Assembly (NCBI RefSeq): GCF_047785965.1
Contig: NZ_JBLOBF010000001.1
Span: 62,001-126,000, forward strand
Direction of reading: 5' to 3'
Origin: Caldisericum exile_A
Lineage (GTDB): Bacteria; Caldisericota; Caldisericia; Caldisericales; Caldisericaceae
DNA length: 64,000 nucleotides
The position numbers and the translations under genes were made by a program. Of the stretch, positions 1 to 7,764 are shown in pieces (within the stretch, counting starts at the first letter, position 1; each line of letters opens with the position of its first letter). The notes beneath the pieces were generated by a model. That model searched no databases. It saw only the letters and a list, made by a program, of their open reading frames with translations, and was not told the origin of the DNA.

Positions 1-401
1 TCGTATAAATTTGCTTCTTTGAGAGCCCAAATAACTTTTTCTTCGATGACTTTTTTGTCTTTTTCTCCATGAATTTTGAGTCCATATGCTATATTTTCAA
101 AGATTGACTTTGGAAATGGGTTTGGTCTCTGGAAAACCATGCCAACATTTTTTCTTAGTTCAAAAACATTCATATCTTTATCGTAGATGTTCTTGTTATC
201 CAACAGGACCTCTCCTTCTATGGTTATATCCTCAAAAAAGTCATTCATCCTATTGAGACTTCTAAGAAATGTTGATTTTCCACATCCAGAGGGTCCTATT
301 ATTGCAGTAACTGCGTTTTCATAAATGTCAAGAGTTATGTCTTTAAGAATTTTTTGCTTTTTTGTGTATGCATTTAAGTGTCTCACAGCAATTTTTACCA
401 T
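1..401 (-). CDS. pstB: Phosphate ABC transporter ATPase PstB (partial, C-terminus off window)
   Basis: ATP-hydrolysing subunit of the high-affinity phosphate importer, acting on the cytoplasmic face of the PstC/PstA channel. Reading the minus strand from an ATG at 401 gives about 133 residues before the window edge. They begin MVKIAVRHLNAYTKKQKIL and contain the Walker A loop GPSGCGKST followed by FLRSLNRMND, the typical PstB continuation, and a Q-loop region FQRPNPFPKSIFENI. The ABC signature and Walker B lie beyond the window. The start overlaps the pstA stop by 7 bases, so it is translationally coupled as last visible gene of pstSCAB. Identity is secure; only the missing C-terminus is unseen. 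Confidence 0.95.
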   Translation of the reverse strand, partial: MVKIAVRHLNAYTKKQKILKDITLDIYENAVTAIIGPSGCGKSTFLRSLNRMNDFFEDITIEGEVLLDNKNIYDKDMNVFELRKNVGMVFQRPNPFPKSIFENIAYGLKIHGEKDKKVIEEKVIWALKEANLY

Positions 402-1246
402 TTTTTATTGCTCCTGTATTTATTCCTTATTATTATACCTGGAAGTGTAATAATAAAAACAATCAATATTAGGACAATTGAAGCACCAAAGGCAATCGGT
501 ACTTGTTTTTGTGGGAATGTTCCTTCTGTAAGGAGTCCGTAAATCGTATAGGGAAGCGCCATTACTGGTTCAAAAATACTTGTAGGGAGACCTCTTGTGT
601 AAAAGGTTGCTCCAGTAAACAATATTGGTGCTGTCTCACCAATTGCTCTTCCTATGCTTAAAAGTACTCCTGTTATAATATTTGGCATAGCAGTTTTTAA
701 AACAATTTCAAATGTTGTTTGCCATTTTGTTGCACCAAGTGCAAATGATGCATCTCTAAAGTCTTTGGGGACAAGCTTTAGGCTTTCGATTGTTGCTGAA
801 AAGATTGTGGGAAGCATTAGAATTGAAAGCGTTAAACTGCCGGAAAGAAGAGATATTTTAAATCCCAACATCTTTGAAAATACTGCAAGACCAAAAAGGC
901 CAAAAATGATTGAGGGTATGCCAGAAAGTGTATCGATAGAAAGTCTTATAGCATTCGTTAGTGTATTTTCCTTTGTGTATTCTGAAAGGTATATTCCACC
1001 TAAAACTCCAATGGGTACAGCAAAAAGACTTGCAAGTCCCAAAAGATAAATACTACCAACTATAGAAGGTAATATTCCACCTTCTGTAAAGCCATTTCTT
1101 GGATAATCAATTATAAAATTGAGAGAAATGACTTTTAATCCTCTCGAGAAAATATAGAAAAGAAGTGTTAAAACTATTAATACCGAAACGAACGCAAAGA
1201 ATCTAAAGATTGTAAAGAAAATGAATTCTTTTTTAGTTTTATCCAT
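395..1246 (-). CDS. pstA: Phosphate ABC transporter permease PstA
   Basis: Inner-membrane permease of the PstSCAB phosphate importer, pairing with PstC. The 283 residues show about six hydrophobic helices, starting with residues 12-33, and the binding-protein-dependent permease EAA-type loop around DASFALGATKWQT, then GRAIGETAPILFTG, which is highly typical of PstA/PstC. Length is normal for the family. The start overlaps the end of pstC by 8 bases, and the stop overlaps the pstB start, so translation of the three genes is probably coupled. It is expected to be induced with pstS under phosphate starvation. Confidence 0.96.
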   Translation of the reverse strand: MDKTKKEFIFFTIFRFFAFVSVLIVLTLLFYIFSRGLKVISLNFIIDYPRNGFTEGGILPSIVGSIYLLGLASLFAVPIGVLGGIYLSEYTKENTLTNAIRLSIDTLSGIPSIIFGLFGLAVFSKMLGFKISLLSGSLTLSILMLPTIFSATIESLKLVPKDFRDASFALGATKWQTTFEIVLKTAMPNIITGVLLSIGRAIGETAPILFTGATFYTRGLPTSIFEPVMALPYTIYGLLTEGTFPQKQVPIAFGASIVLILIVFIITLPGIIIRNKYRSNKKW

Positions 1247-2108
1247 ATAGTTTTCGCCTATAAAGTGATTTTAGGTATCTGCTTAGTAAATTAAAGGAAA
1301 GAACTAAGAAAAGTAGTATCAATGCAAGTAAAAACAAAGCCCGGTAATGGTCTGAACCTACGGGAGTTTCTGCCATTTCAAGTGCAATTGTTGCTGTTAT
1401 TGGCCTCATTGGTTCTAAAATTGAGCGAGGAATTCTTATGGAATTTCCGGATGCTATAAGAACGGCCATAGTTTCGCCAATTGCCCTGCCAAATCCTGCA
1501 ATTATAGATGCAAATATTCCTTCTAAAGAACTTGGTAGCGTGATTCCGAAGATTGTTTCAAGGTTAGACGCACCAAGTGCATATGATGCAAGCTCATGCT
1601 CTTTAGGGACCATGGAAATTGCATCTTCTGAAAGAGTAGTTATGGTGGGGATAGACATTATGGCAAGTATAATGCTTGCGTTTAAGCCGTTTAATCCTAT
1701 TGGAAGATTAAATAACTTTTTTATTAATGGTGCCAAAAAAAGAAGGGCAAAAACTCCATATATAACAGAAGGGATATTTGCGAGAAGTTCAATTGTTGGT
1801 TTCAGAATACTTCTTAATTTCGGTGAGGTTAATTTTGATAAATATATTGCAGTTCCAAGTGATAAAGTAATTGCAAAGAGCATCGAGAAAAAGGCAATAA
1901 AAAACGTTGAAATGATTGAAGGTAAAAAGCCAAAGAGTGGAGGTGTTGATGTCGGTCTCCACTCTTTACAAGTTGTAAGTTCAATAATAGAGTACTTTGA
2001 AAGAAGTGGCATTCCTTCTATTGAAATAACTACTATGATACCTCCAACTATCAGAATCGCAATGTAACCAAATATTGGTAGTAAGTACTCTATTAAGTTT
2101 CTTTTCAT
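1239..2108 (-). CDS. pstC: Phosphate ABC transporter permease PstC
   Basis: Second permease subunit of the phosphate importer. The protein (289 aa) starts with a hydrophobic helix at about residues 10-28, has a periplasmic loop with KEWRPTSTPPLFGFLP, which is characteristic of PstC, and the EAA loop ASYALGASNLETIFGI followed by GRAIGETMAVLIASGN. The ATG at 2108 lies 1 base after the pstS stop, so the two genes are directly coupled. PstC and PstA resemble each other, but the order after pstS and the WRPT loop assign this one as PstC. Confidence 0.95.
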   Translation of the reverse strand: MKRNLIEYLLPIFGYIAILIVGGIIVVISIEGMPLLSKYSIIELTTCKEWRPTSTPPLFGFLPSIISTFFIAFFSMLFAITLSLGTAIYLSKLTSPKLRSILKPTIELLANIPSVIYGVFALLFLAPLIKKLFNLPIGLNGLNASIILAIMSIPTITTLSEDAISMVPKEHELASYALGASNLETIFGITLPSSLEGIFASIIAGFGRAIGETMAVLIASGNSIRIPRSILEPMRPITATIALEMAETPVGSDHYRALFLLALILLFLVLSFNLLSRYLKSLYRRKLYG

Positions 2109-2109
2109 G

Positions 2110-2970
2110 CTACTTTATTCTAATAAATCCAACGCTCTCTACAATATCCTGTCCTTCAGGCGACAAAACAAAATCTATAAAATTCTTTACTTCACCTTTA
2201 GGTTCGCCATTTGTATACATATAAAGGAATCGAGACAATTTGTATGTATGATTAACTACAGTTTCTTTAGAAGGCATTATACCTTCGTATGCTACGGCCT
2301 TAACTTGAGAATCTAAATAACCTAAACCAACATAACCTATTGCTCCTTCTGTTGTTGCAACCGTGTTTTTCAATGCTTGACTTGATGATTGAAATGTTGC
2401 TTTATCTGTAATCTGAGCACCATGAGGCATTACAAGTTCCATAAATGTTCCGTATGTACCTGAAGATGTATCTCTTGATACTACAACGATTGGGGTATCC
2501 TTCCAACCTAAATCTTTCCAGTTTATAATTTTTCCAGTAAAAATGTCAATCACCTGTTGTTTTGTAAGATTTGTAATAGGATTCGCAGGGTTTACAATAA
2601 TAGCAATTGCATCGAGTGCAATTTTTGTTTCGTAGGGATTTACTCCCTTTGCCTTTGCTTTTTCAATTTCTTCTGGCTTTATTTCTCTTGAAGCGTTTGC
2701 AATATCTGTCGTGCCATCAATAAGTGCGGCAATTCCATTTCCTGAACCTGTTCCTTCAACTGAAATTTTCACATTAGGGTGTTTGTTCATGTACACTTCA
2801 GCTGCCTTTTGGGCGATTGGGAATACAGTTGTTGATCCATTCATAGTGATTTTAGCTTCTTGTGTTGCTTCCTTCTGAGAAGCTTGTTTGCATCCCGTAA
2901 AGATAAAGACAACTGAAAATACCATGATACCTACCAAAAGATACGCTAAGAATTTCCTTTTATTATTCAT
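2110..2970 (-). CDS. pstS: Phosphate-binding lipoprotein PstS
   Basis: Extracytoplasmic phosphate receptor delivering phosphate to PstCA. Residues 1-27 form a lipoprotein signal with lipobox FTGC (acylated Cys27). The mature part has the PBP-like motifs MNGSTTVFPIAQKAAE and EGTGSGNGIAALIDGTTDIANASR, and SRDTSSGTYGTF, whose Ser/Thr/Asp residues contact phosphate in PstS homologues. Length 286 aa is normal for short Gram-positive/thermophile PstS. The ATG at 2970 is preceded by a strong GGAGG (minus strand, about 2978-2982). It is the first gene of pstSCAB, and the region upstream holds a Pho-box-like array. Confidence 0.96.
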   Translation of the reverse strand: MNNKRKFLAYLLVGIMVFSVVFIFTGCKQASQKEATQEAKITMNGSTTVFPIAQKAAEVYMNKHPNVKISVEGTGSGNGIAALIDGTTDIANASREIKPEEIEKAKAKGVNPYETKIALDAIAIIVNPANPITNLTKQQVIDIFTGKIINWKDLGWKDTPIVVVSRDTSSGTYGTFMELVMPHGAQITDKATFQSSSQALKNTVATTEGAIGYVGLGYLDSQVKAVAYEGIMPSKETVVNHTYKLSRFLYMYTNGEPKGEVKNFIDFVLSPEGQDIVESVGFIRIK

Positions 2971-2983
2971 GCCCTCGCCTCCA

Positions 2984-3011
2984 ATTATATAATAGAGGTG
3001 TATAATTTCAA
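2984..3011 (-). promoter_or_regulatory. Candidate pstS promoter
   Basis: On the minus strand TTGAAA (3011-3006) and TATAAT (2989-2984) are separated by 16 bases, the spacing used by many promoters in this window. The implied transcript would have a 5' leader of under 10 bases. A weaker alternative -10 (ATTATA, 3006-3001) would leave room for the GGAGG ribosome site, so which one is used is open. Confidence 0.5.
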
Positions 3012-3026
3012 ATAAAAGAGTTTTTG

Positions 3027-3064
3027 GTTAAAATTCAGTTAAAATATGGTTAAATAAAGTTAAA
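3027..3064 (-). promoter_or_regulatory. Pho-box-like array: four TTTAAC direct repeats
   Basis: GTTAAA on the plus strand (TTTAAC in the direction of pstS) occurs at 3027, 3038, 3049 and 3059, i.e. at 11, 11 and 10 base steps, one helical turn each. The last copy overlaps the stop codon of the histidine kinase gene. PhoP/PhoB-type OmpR regulators bind such tandem repeats (Bacillus Pho boxes are TTAACA-like hexamers about 11 apart). The regulator gene phoB is just upstream. Binding is inferred. Confidence 0.72.
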
Positions 3065-4262
3065 TAATTTTTGGGAATTTCAAGGTAAATTTAGTACCTG
3101 CGCCTAATTTACTTTCTACCTTAATTTCTCCTGAGTGCATCTGCACTATTCTTTTAGTAATTGTTAATCCAAGCCCGGTACCCTTTACTATTTCATTTCT
3201 TGAAGAGTCTTCTCTATAGAATGGTTCAAATATTTTATCAACATTTTCTTCTTTAATACCTTTTCCTGTATCTTCTATTACAACATATATAAATTTGTCG
3301 TCACTAAAAACATTTAGCATTACTTTGCCCTTTTCTGTATACTTCAAAGCATTTTCAAGGAGATTTATTAGTACATCCTCTAAAAGAAAGTAATTACCTC
3401 TTATTGTTGAATTTAGTTCTATGTTATACGAAAATTCAAGACCTTTTTCCTTAAAATGATTTTCAAATTTTTTTATAACTTCATTAGATAGTTTTGAAAA
3501 ATCAACAATTTCCTTAAGACTATTTCTTCCCGATTCAATTTCACTTAGTTTAAGAATTCTTTCTGTAAGTTTTTTAAGTCTTTCAGTGTTTTCTTTGAGA
3601 ATTTGCAAGAATTTTTCACCCTTTTTCTTTATAAAGCCTTCATTTTCAAGTATTTCAACTGTCCCGAGGATTGAGGAAAGTGGCGTTTTCATTTCATGAG
3701 AAACTGCTTCCAAAAATTGTGTTTTTAGAAGTGTTTCTACTTTAAAGTCATCCAATTTTTTGATTATTAGAAGTAAATGCGGGGTCTCTTTTATTATGAT
3801 AGGGAATGCTGAAATGTCATACAGTGTTCCATTTATTTCGATTTGCTTTTTAATTTCTTTTTCGGATTCTAAAGCATTACTAATTAACGATATCATTTCA
3901 CTATTTCTTATGGCTTCATAGTAAATTTTCTTATCTTTAAGTTTAATAATGCTATCAGACTGAGGGTTTTTAAAGATAATTTCTCCTTGAGAATTTATGA
4001 TAATTATTGCTTCGTCAATTTTTTTGGAGAGTTCATTGCAAATAGTTTGCAAATCATTTAACTCTTTTAATTTTGAAATATATGATTTGTTAAGCAAAAG
4101 TGTGTTTTCTCTGATTTCATCAAAAATTAGAAGTGATTTTTCTACACCTTTAATCTCATTTCCATCAAGAGTTAATTTTAGAAGTTGTTCCAGGTTTTTT
4201 AAATCGTTTAGCTCATTAAAGAGATAGAAGATTAATATTACAATAGCTAACGAAAGGAACAC
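3060..4262 (-). CDS. phoR: PhoR-type sensor histidine kinase
   Basis: Membrane sensor kinase expected to phosphorylate the PhoB-like regulator encoded just upstream. From the GTG at 4262: one hydrophobic helix (residues 1-15), a coiled linker, a PAS-like domain at about 75-170, the HisKA box SHEMKTPLSS with His189, and an HATPase domain with N box LLENALKYTEKG, G1 VIEDTGKGIKEEN, F box EPFYRED and G2 GTGLGLTITKRI. The reading frame stays open upstream of the GTG across a second hydrophobic helix (codons about 4346-4275) that overlaps the phoB stop, but no ATG/GTG/TTG is seen there, so the true start is uncertain. Location before pstS and after phoB supports the PhoR role. Confidence 0.88.
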   Translation of the reverse strand: MFLSLAIVILIFYLFNELNDLKNLEQLLKLTLDGNEIKGVEKSLLIFDEIRENTLLLNKSYISKLKELNDLQTICNELSKKIDEAIIIINSQGEIIFKNPQSDSIIKLKDKKIYYEAIRNSEMISLISNALESEKEIKKQIEINGTLYDISAFPIIIKETPHLLLIIKKLDDFKVETLLKTQFLEAVSHEMKTPLSSILGTVEILENEGFIKKKGEKFLQILKENTERLKKLTERILKLSEIESGRNSLKEIVDFSKLSNEVIKKFENHFKEKGLEFSYNIELNSTIRGNYFLLEDVLINLLENALKYTEKGKVMLNVFSDDKFIYVVIEDTGKGIKEENVDKIFEPFYREDSSRNEIVKGTGLGLTITKRIVQMHSGEIKVESKLGAGTKFTLKFPKII

Positions 4263-4345
4263 AATAATAAATCTTAGGAAAAACCTAAAAGATAATAAAA
4301 CTGTTGAAATTGTTATAATAACTATTGCTGTTAGTAAATATAGGT

Positions 4346-5014
4346 TTATTCTTCGAGCTGGAATTTGTAGCCAACCCCCCTTACAGTTGCGATGTATTTA
4401 CCGCAATCATGAAGTTTGTCTCTAATGCTTTTAATATGCACATCAACAGCACGCTCTGTGGGAGAAACCGTATGGAGGAACGCTTCATTTAGGAGTTCCT
4501 CTCTTGTGAAAACCTTTCCTTTTCCTTCAATAAGAATCTTTAGGAGTCTAAATTCCGTAGGTGTAAGTTTTACAGGTTTATCCTTGCAATAGACAAGGTA
4601 GTTTGCAACATCAAGAGTAATATCTCCCGCCTGAATAACAGTTTTTTTGCCTTCCCTTACAAAAGCCTTAACTTTTGCTGCAAGTACCCTTGGTGAAAAT
4701 GGTTTTGGAATATAATCGTTTGCACCCATTTCAAGTCCAAGAACCATATCACCTTCAGAGTTTTTTGCAGTAAGGATAATAACAGGAATGTCTTTTGTAT
4801 CTTCCCTTGATTTAAGTGTTTTGAGAATCGTAAGCCCATCAACATTCGGGAGCATCAAGTCCAATACAATACAATCGTACTTTTTCGAACCAATTGCATT
4901 AAGAAAACTATCTCCTGTGTAATACTTGTCGACCCTAAACCCCTCTCTTTCCACATAAAAGGAGGCAAGATCTACGATGTCCTTTTCGTCATCAATAATC
5001 GCTATCCTCTTCAT
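4346..5014 (-). CDS. phoB: PhoB/PhoP-type response regulator (OmpR family)
   Basis: DNA-binding regulator of the phosphate regulon. Residues 1-115 form a receiver domain with acidic pair Asp8/Asp9, phosphoacceptor Asp52 in IVLDLMLPNVDG, the conserved Thr in ILTAKNS and Lys in PKPFSPR. Residues 125-222 form an OmpR winged helix with LTPTEFRLLKIL, RAVDVHIKSIRDKL and the terminal TVRGVGYKF wing. Length 222 aa is normal. There is no Shine-Dalgarno; the -10 box ends 6 bases before the ATG, suggesting a leaderless mRNA. Divergent from the DUF763 gene with only 55 bases between starts. Confidence 0.93.
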   Translation of the reverse strand: MKRIAIIDDEKDIVDLASFYVEREGFRVDKYYTGDSFLNAIGSKKYDCIVLDLMLPNVDGLTILKTLKSREDTKDIPVIILTAKNSEGDMVLGLEMGANDYIPKPFSPRVLAAKVKAFVREGKKTVIQAGDITLDVANYLVYCKDKPVKLTPTEFRLLKILIEGKGKVFTREELLNEAFLHTVSPTERAVDVHIKSIRDKLHDCGKYIATVRGVGYKFQLEE

Positions 5015-5020
5015 AGTTTT

Positions 5021-5049
5021 ATTATATGTAAAATAAGGATTTTTTACAA
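5021..5049 (-). promoter_or_regulatory. phoB promoter, leaderless geometry
   Basis: Minus strand TTGTAA (5049-5044), 17-base spacer, TATAAT (5026-5021), then six bases AAAACT and the ATG at 5014. Transcription would begin at or next to the start codon. Confidence 0.65.
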
Positions 5050-5069
5050 AGAGTATATAATTGAGTTGT

Positions 5070-6134
5070 ATGAAGAAAGGTTATTTTGATTTGCCTTTGC
5101 ATAATGGTGATGCACCATCATGGTTATTTAAAAGAATGGAAAAATTAGCAAGGTATCTTTCCCTTGCAATTATTGAATTTTTTGGGATAGAAGAGTACTT
5201 AAAGCGTCTCTCTGATCCAATATGGTTTCAATCTTTTGGTTGTCTTCTTGGATTTGATTGGCATAGTTCTGGCCTTACTACCACAACAACAGGTGCAATT
5301 ATCTCTGGTTTATCAAGTGAAAGTAAAAATTTAGGTTTGTTTTTTGCTGGCGGTAAAGGTGCAAGGGCACTTGATACACCATCTCAAATTGATAGAATAT
5401 TCGAGGATGGTTTTATTTCTTTAGATCTTGCAAATTCAATGAAGAAAACTTCCCGTCTCGTTGCTAAAATTGATTCATCCTGCATACAAGATGGCTATAA
5501 ACTTTATCATCACTTTGTTATTTTTGATAAAGATGGTAACTGGGCAATTATTCAACAAGGTATGAAGGAAACAACTCGTTATGCTCGGAGATATCATTGG
5601 AATTCGTTTGGACTAAAAAGTTTTGTAAAAGATCCTCATAAAGGGGTTATAACTGTAAAATTTGAAGCTCCCCTAAATCTTGTCGATAGTACAATAGAAA
5701 AAACTCAACAAAAGATGGTAGAGCTTGCAAATGACAAAAATCTTTCAAAAGAAATAAAAAGCATTAAATTTCCAGCCCATCATCCCATTTATGAAGATGA
5801 TTTTGATAAGGAACATCTCTCAAAAATTTTTTCCTACGTTTCTGAATTAAATCCCAAAGATTTTGAAGAATTACTTCTCATTAAAGGGCTTGGTGAAAAG
5901 AGTTTGCGCGCACTTGCGCTATCTTCGCACTTACTTTTTGGCTCTCCGCTTTCTTATAAAGATCCTGCAACATTTTCATTTGCACACGGTGGAAAAGATG
6001 GATATCCCTACCCTGTAATGAGGGGTACTTACGATAAAACGATACAGGTATTTGAGACTGCAATTAGAAAAGCTAAGCTTTCTGAATTAGAGAAAGAGAG
6101 ACTTCTTTCAAAATTGAGAAGCCTTGTTATATGA
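5070..6134 (+). CDS. DUF763 family protein
   Basis: Member of the DUF763 family (PF05559), found mainly in archaea and thermophilic bacteria; function not established. Recognised by the N-terminal block FDLPLHNGDAPSWLFKRM, the central GCLLGFDWHSSGLTTTT, and the block KIDSSCIQDGYKLYHHFVIFD. About 354 aa from ATG 5070; a TTG at 5061 is in frame but lies on the candidate -10 (TATAAT 5056-5061), so the ATG is preferred. No membrane segment or signal is visible. Residues about 265-295 (LLLIKGLGEKSLRALALSSHLLFG) look like a helix-hairpin-helix, hinting at nucleic-acid binding (inference). The yigZ start overlaps its stop (ATGA), so the two are co-translated. Confidence 0.85.
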   Translation: MKKGYFDLPLHNGDAPSWLFKRMEKLARYLSLAIIEFFGIEEYLKRLSDPIWFQSFGCLLGFDWHSSGLTTTTTGAIISGLSSESKNLGLFFAGGKGARALDTPSQIDRIFEDGFISLDLANSMKKTSRLVAKIDSSCIQDGYKLYHHFVIFDKDGNWAIIQQGMKETTRYARRYHWNSFGLKSFVKDPHKGVITVKFEAPLNLVDSTIEKTQQKMVELANDKNLSKEIKSIKFPAHHPIYEDDFDKEHLSKIFSYVSELNPKDFEELLLIKGLGEKSLRALALSSHLLFGSPLSYKDPATFSFAHGGKDGYPYPVMRGTYDKTIQVFETAIRKAKLSELEKERLLSKLRSLVI

Positions 6135-6724
6135 AATTCAAAACGATAAGAGACGATGTTATTGTAAAAAATGTTATTAAAAGATCGGTATTCATTGGGA
6201 CTATTAAGTATGTTTCAAATTTAGCTGAAGCCGAAAAATTCTTAAAGAGCTTAAAGGTGCAGTATAAGGATGCAAATCATAATCCTCATGCTTTTAGACT
6301 AACTTCAGGTGAATACCATTACTCTGATGATGGTGAGCCAAGTGGTTCCGCTGGGTTACCAATCTTCAATGCTATTAGACGTTTTGATATATACAATGTT
6401 TGTATTGTAGTGACTCGTTATTTTGGTGGCGTTAAACTTGGGATTCCAGGGCTTATAGAAGCATATGGAAAAACTGCAGAATTTGCGATTAACAATGCTA
6501 AAATTGTCGAAGAAAAAACGACAAAGACTATTGAAATAGTATTTCCATATAGTTCGTTTAATTATGTTAACTATGTTTCAAACAAGTTCCAAGCAGAAGT
6601 TTTAAAAAGGGAATTTAAGGATTTAGGTATTTTAGTCTTAAAAATTGACGAAGACTTACTTTTGGATTTTACAGAGCTTCTTAAAAAGGATAACAGGGTT
6701 TCTATTAGAGTAGTAAATTTTTAA
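6131..6724 (+). CDS. YigZ/IMPACT family protein
   Basis: UPF0029/IMPACT-type protein; the family is linked to translation regulation in eukaryotes (IMPACT) but has no settled bacterial role. The IMPACT fold is shown by the block YHYSDDGEPSGSAGLPIFNAI and VVTRYFGGVKLGIPGLIEAYG in residues 50-120; a small C-terminal domain follows at about 125-197 as in YigZ. The ATG overlaps the stop of DUF763 by 4 bases, suggesting coupled expression. Length 197 aa is typical. Confidence 0.9.
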   Translation: MKFKTIRDDVIVKNVIKRSVFIGTIKYVSNLAEAEKFLKSLKVQYKDANHNPHAFRLTSGEYHYSDDGEPSGSAGLPIFNAIRRFDIYNVCIVVTRYFGGVKLGIPGLIEAYGKTAEFAINNAKIVEEKTTKTIEIVFPYSSFNYVNYVSNKFQAEVLKREFKDLGILVLKIDEDLLLDFTELLKKDNRVSIRVVNF

Positions 6725-6725
6725 C

Positions 6726-6754
6726 TTGCAAACAAATTTGATTTTTGTTATAAT
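6726..6754 (+). promoter_or_regulatory. rpsP operon promoter
   Basis: TTGCAA (6726-6731), 17-base spacer, TATAAT (6749-6754), directly after the yigZ stop and about 38 bases before the rpsP start, which has a strong AGGAGGCG ribosome site. Confidence 0.7.
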
Positions 6755-6792
6755 AAGTTTGCTATAGATGAAACTGACTTAGGAGGCGAAAG

Positions 6793-7065
6793 TTGGCTAC
6801 AAAAATTAAGCTTGCAAGAGTTGGAGCACCTCATCGAGCATTCTATAGGGTTATAGTTTCCGACTCTCGTTTTGCAACTGATAGTAAAGTGATTGAAATT
6901 ATTGGGCACTGGAATCCAGTTGTAGAACCAGAAGAACTTGTGTTTAACAAGGAAAAGGTTCTTGATTGGCTAAAAAAAGGCGCACAGCCCACTGAAAGCG
7001 TTATTAATCTTCTTAAACGCGCAAAAATTTGGGAAGAGTACCTAAAACTCAAAGGAGGTAAATGA
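6793..7065 (+). CDS. rpsP: 30S ribosomal protein S16
   Basis: Small-subunit ribosomal protein involved in early 30S assembly. The 90-residue product starts at TTG 6793 (translated as Met), following AGGAGG at a 5-base spacing, and has the S16 core KIKLARVGAPHRAFYRVIVSDSR fold and GHWNPVVEPEEL, then DWLKKGAQPTESV. First gene of a translation operon continuing to khpA and ylqD; its stop overlaps the khpA start. Confidence 0.97.
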   Translation: MATKIKLARVGAPHRAFYRVIVSDSRFATDSKVIEIIGHWNPVVEPEELVFNKEKVLDWLKKGAQPTESVINLLKRAKIWEEYLKLKGGK

Positions 7066-7310
7066 TGAAAGAACTTATTGAAACTATTGTTAAGGCATTG
7101 GTTGACAAGCCAGAAGAAGTTAAGGTTACGGAAGTTGCAGGTGAAACTGCAGTTATTTATGAAATAAAGGTTGCAGATTCCGATATTGGAAAAGTTATTG
7201 GAAAGCAGGGAAAGACTGCAAACGCACTTAGAACAATTGTAAAAGCAGCATCCTCTAAGATTGGAAAAGCAGCAAGCATTCAAATCAATTCCAAGCCAAG
7301 AGGAGCATAA
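7062..7310 (+). CDS. khpA: KH-domain RNA-binding protein KhpA (YlqC family)
   Basis: Small single-KH RNA-binding protein, the YlqC/KhpA family that pairs with KhpB in other bacteria. The KH loop is visible as IGKVIGKQGKTANALR. Two adjacent ATG codons exist (7062 and 7065); the GGAGG at 7053-7057 is better placed for 7065. It lies between rpsP and ylqD, the standard neighbourhood of the family. Length about 81-82 aa is typical. Confidence 0.93.
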   Translation: MMKELIETIVKALVDKPEEVKVTEVAGETAVIYEIKVADSDIGKVIGKQGKTANALRTIVKAASSKIGKAASIQINSKPRGA

Positions 7311-7326
7311 GCCTTAGGAGTGCTCG

Positions 7327-7746
7327 ATGAGTGTGCTTCACCTTAAACAAAATGTAATAGTTAAAGTAATAGTAACTGAAAAATTTAAAGAAGACTTTAA
7401 AAGAGAACTTTCAAGGCAGTTAGAAACAGCAGAAAGCAAGGCGCGTGAGTTAAAGTCTTCTCTTGCGCGCCTTGTTATTGAAAGTGCTGGTATCCAGAAT
7501 CCAACTTATGTTGAAAGCTTAAAAGCAAGAATCGAAGAAGAAAGAATGCTCCAAGAGGCAATTGCTTCTGATTTGAGAGAAAAACTCAAAGAAGTCGATG
7601 CTCTTTCAATTGATAGTATTTATCCTTATACAGTGATTGAAGGCTTAGTCGATATTGATGTTGGAGACAACTTGTTTAAAAAGATTGCAGGCGTAGAAGT
7701 TATTATAAAAGATGGTGTTGTAATCGAGATTAAAGAAGGCACCTAA
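7327..7746 (+). CDS. YlqD-like protein
   Basis: Resembles the YlqD family (PF11068), uncharacterised proteins encoded after the YlqC-type KH protein in Firmicutes. It has an N-terminal beta-rich segment (LKQNVIVKVIVTEKFKEDF), a long charged helical coiled-coil region at about residues 25-90, and a C-terminal beta-rich segment containing GLVDIDVGDNLF. No membrane helix is seen. The assignment rests on position plus overall architecture; sequence motifs are weak. A terminator hairpin overlaps its stop codon. Confidence 0.7.
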   Translation: MSVLHLKQNVIVKVIVTEKFKEDFKRELSRQLETAESKARELKSSLARLVIESAGIQNPTYVESLKARIEEERMLQEAIASDLREKLKEVDALSIDSIYPYTVIEGLVDIDVGDNLFKKIAGVEVIIKDGVVIEIKEGT

Positions 7747-7764
7747 GGGTGCCTCTTTTACTTT
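7737..7764 (+). terminator. Rho-independent terminator/attenuator after ylqD
   Basis: AGGCACC (7737-7743) pairs with GGTGCCT (7748-7754) around a 4-base loop, followed by CTTTTACTTT. It includes the ylqD stop codon and ends right before the trmD ATG, so it would partly separate rpsP-khpA-ylqD from trmD. Confidence 0.7.

Noticed and set aside
654..1049. Plus-strand ORF antisense to pstA
   Set aside because: Antisense shadow of a clear membrane protein gene; no start signals.
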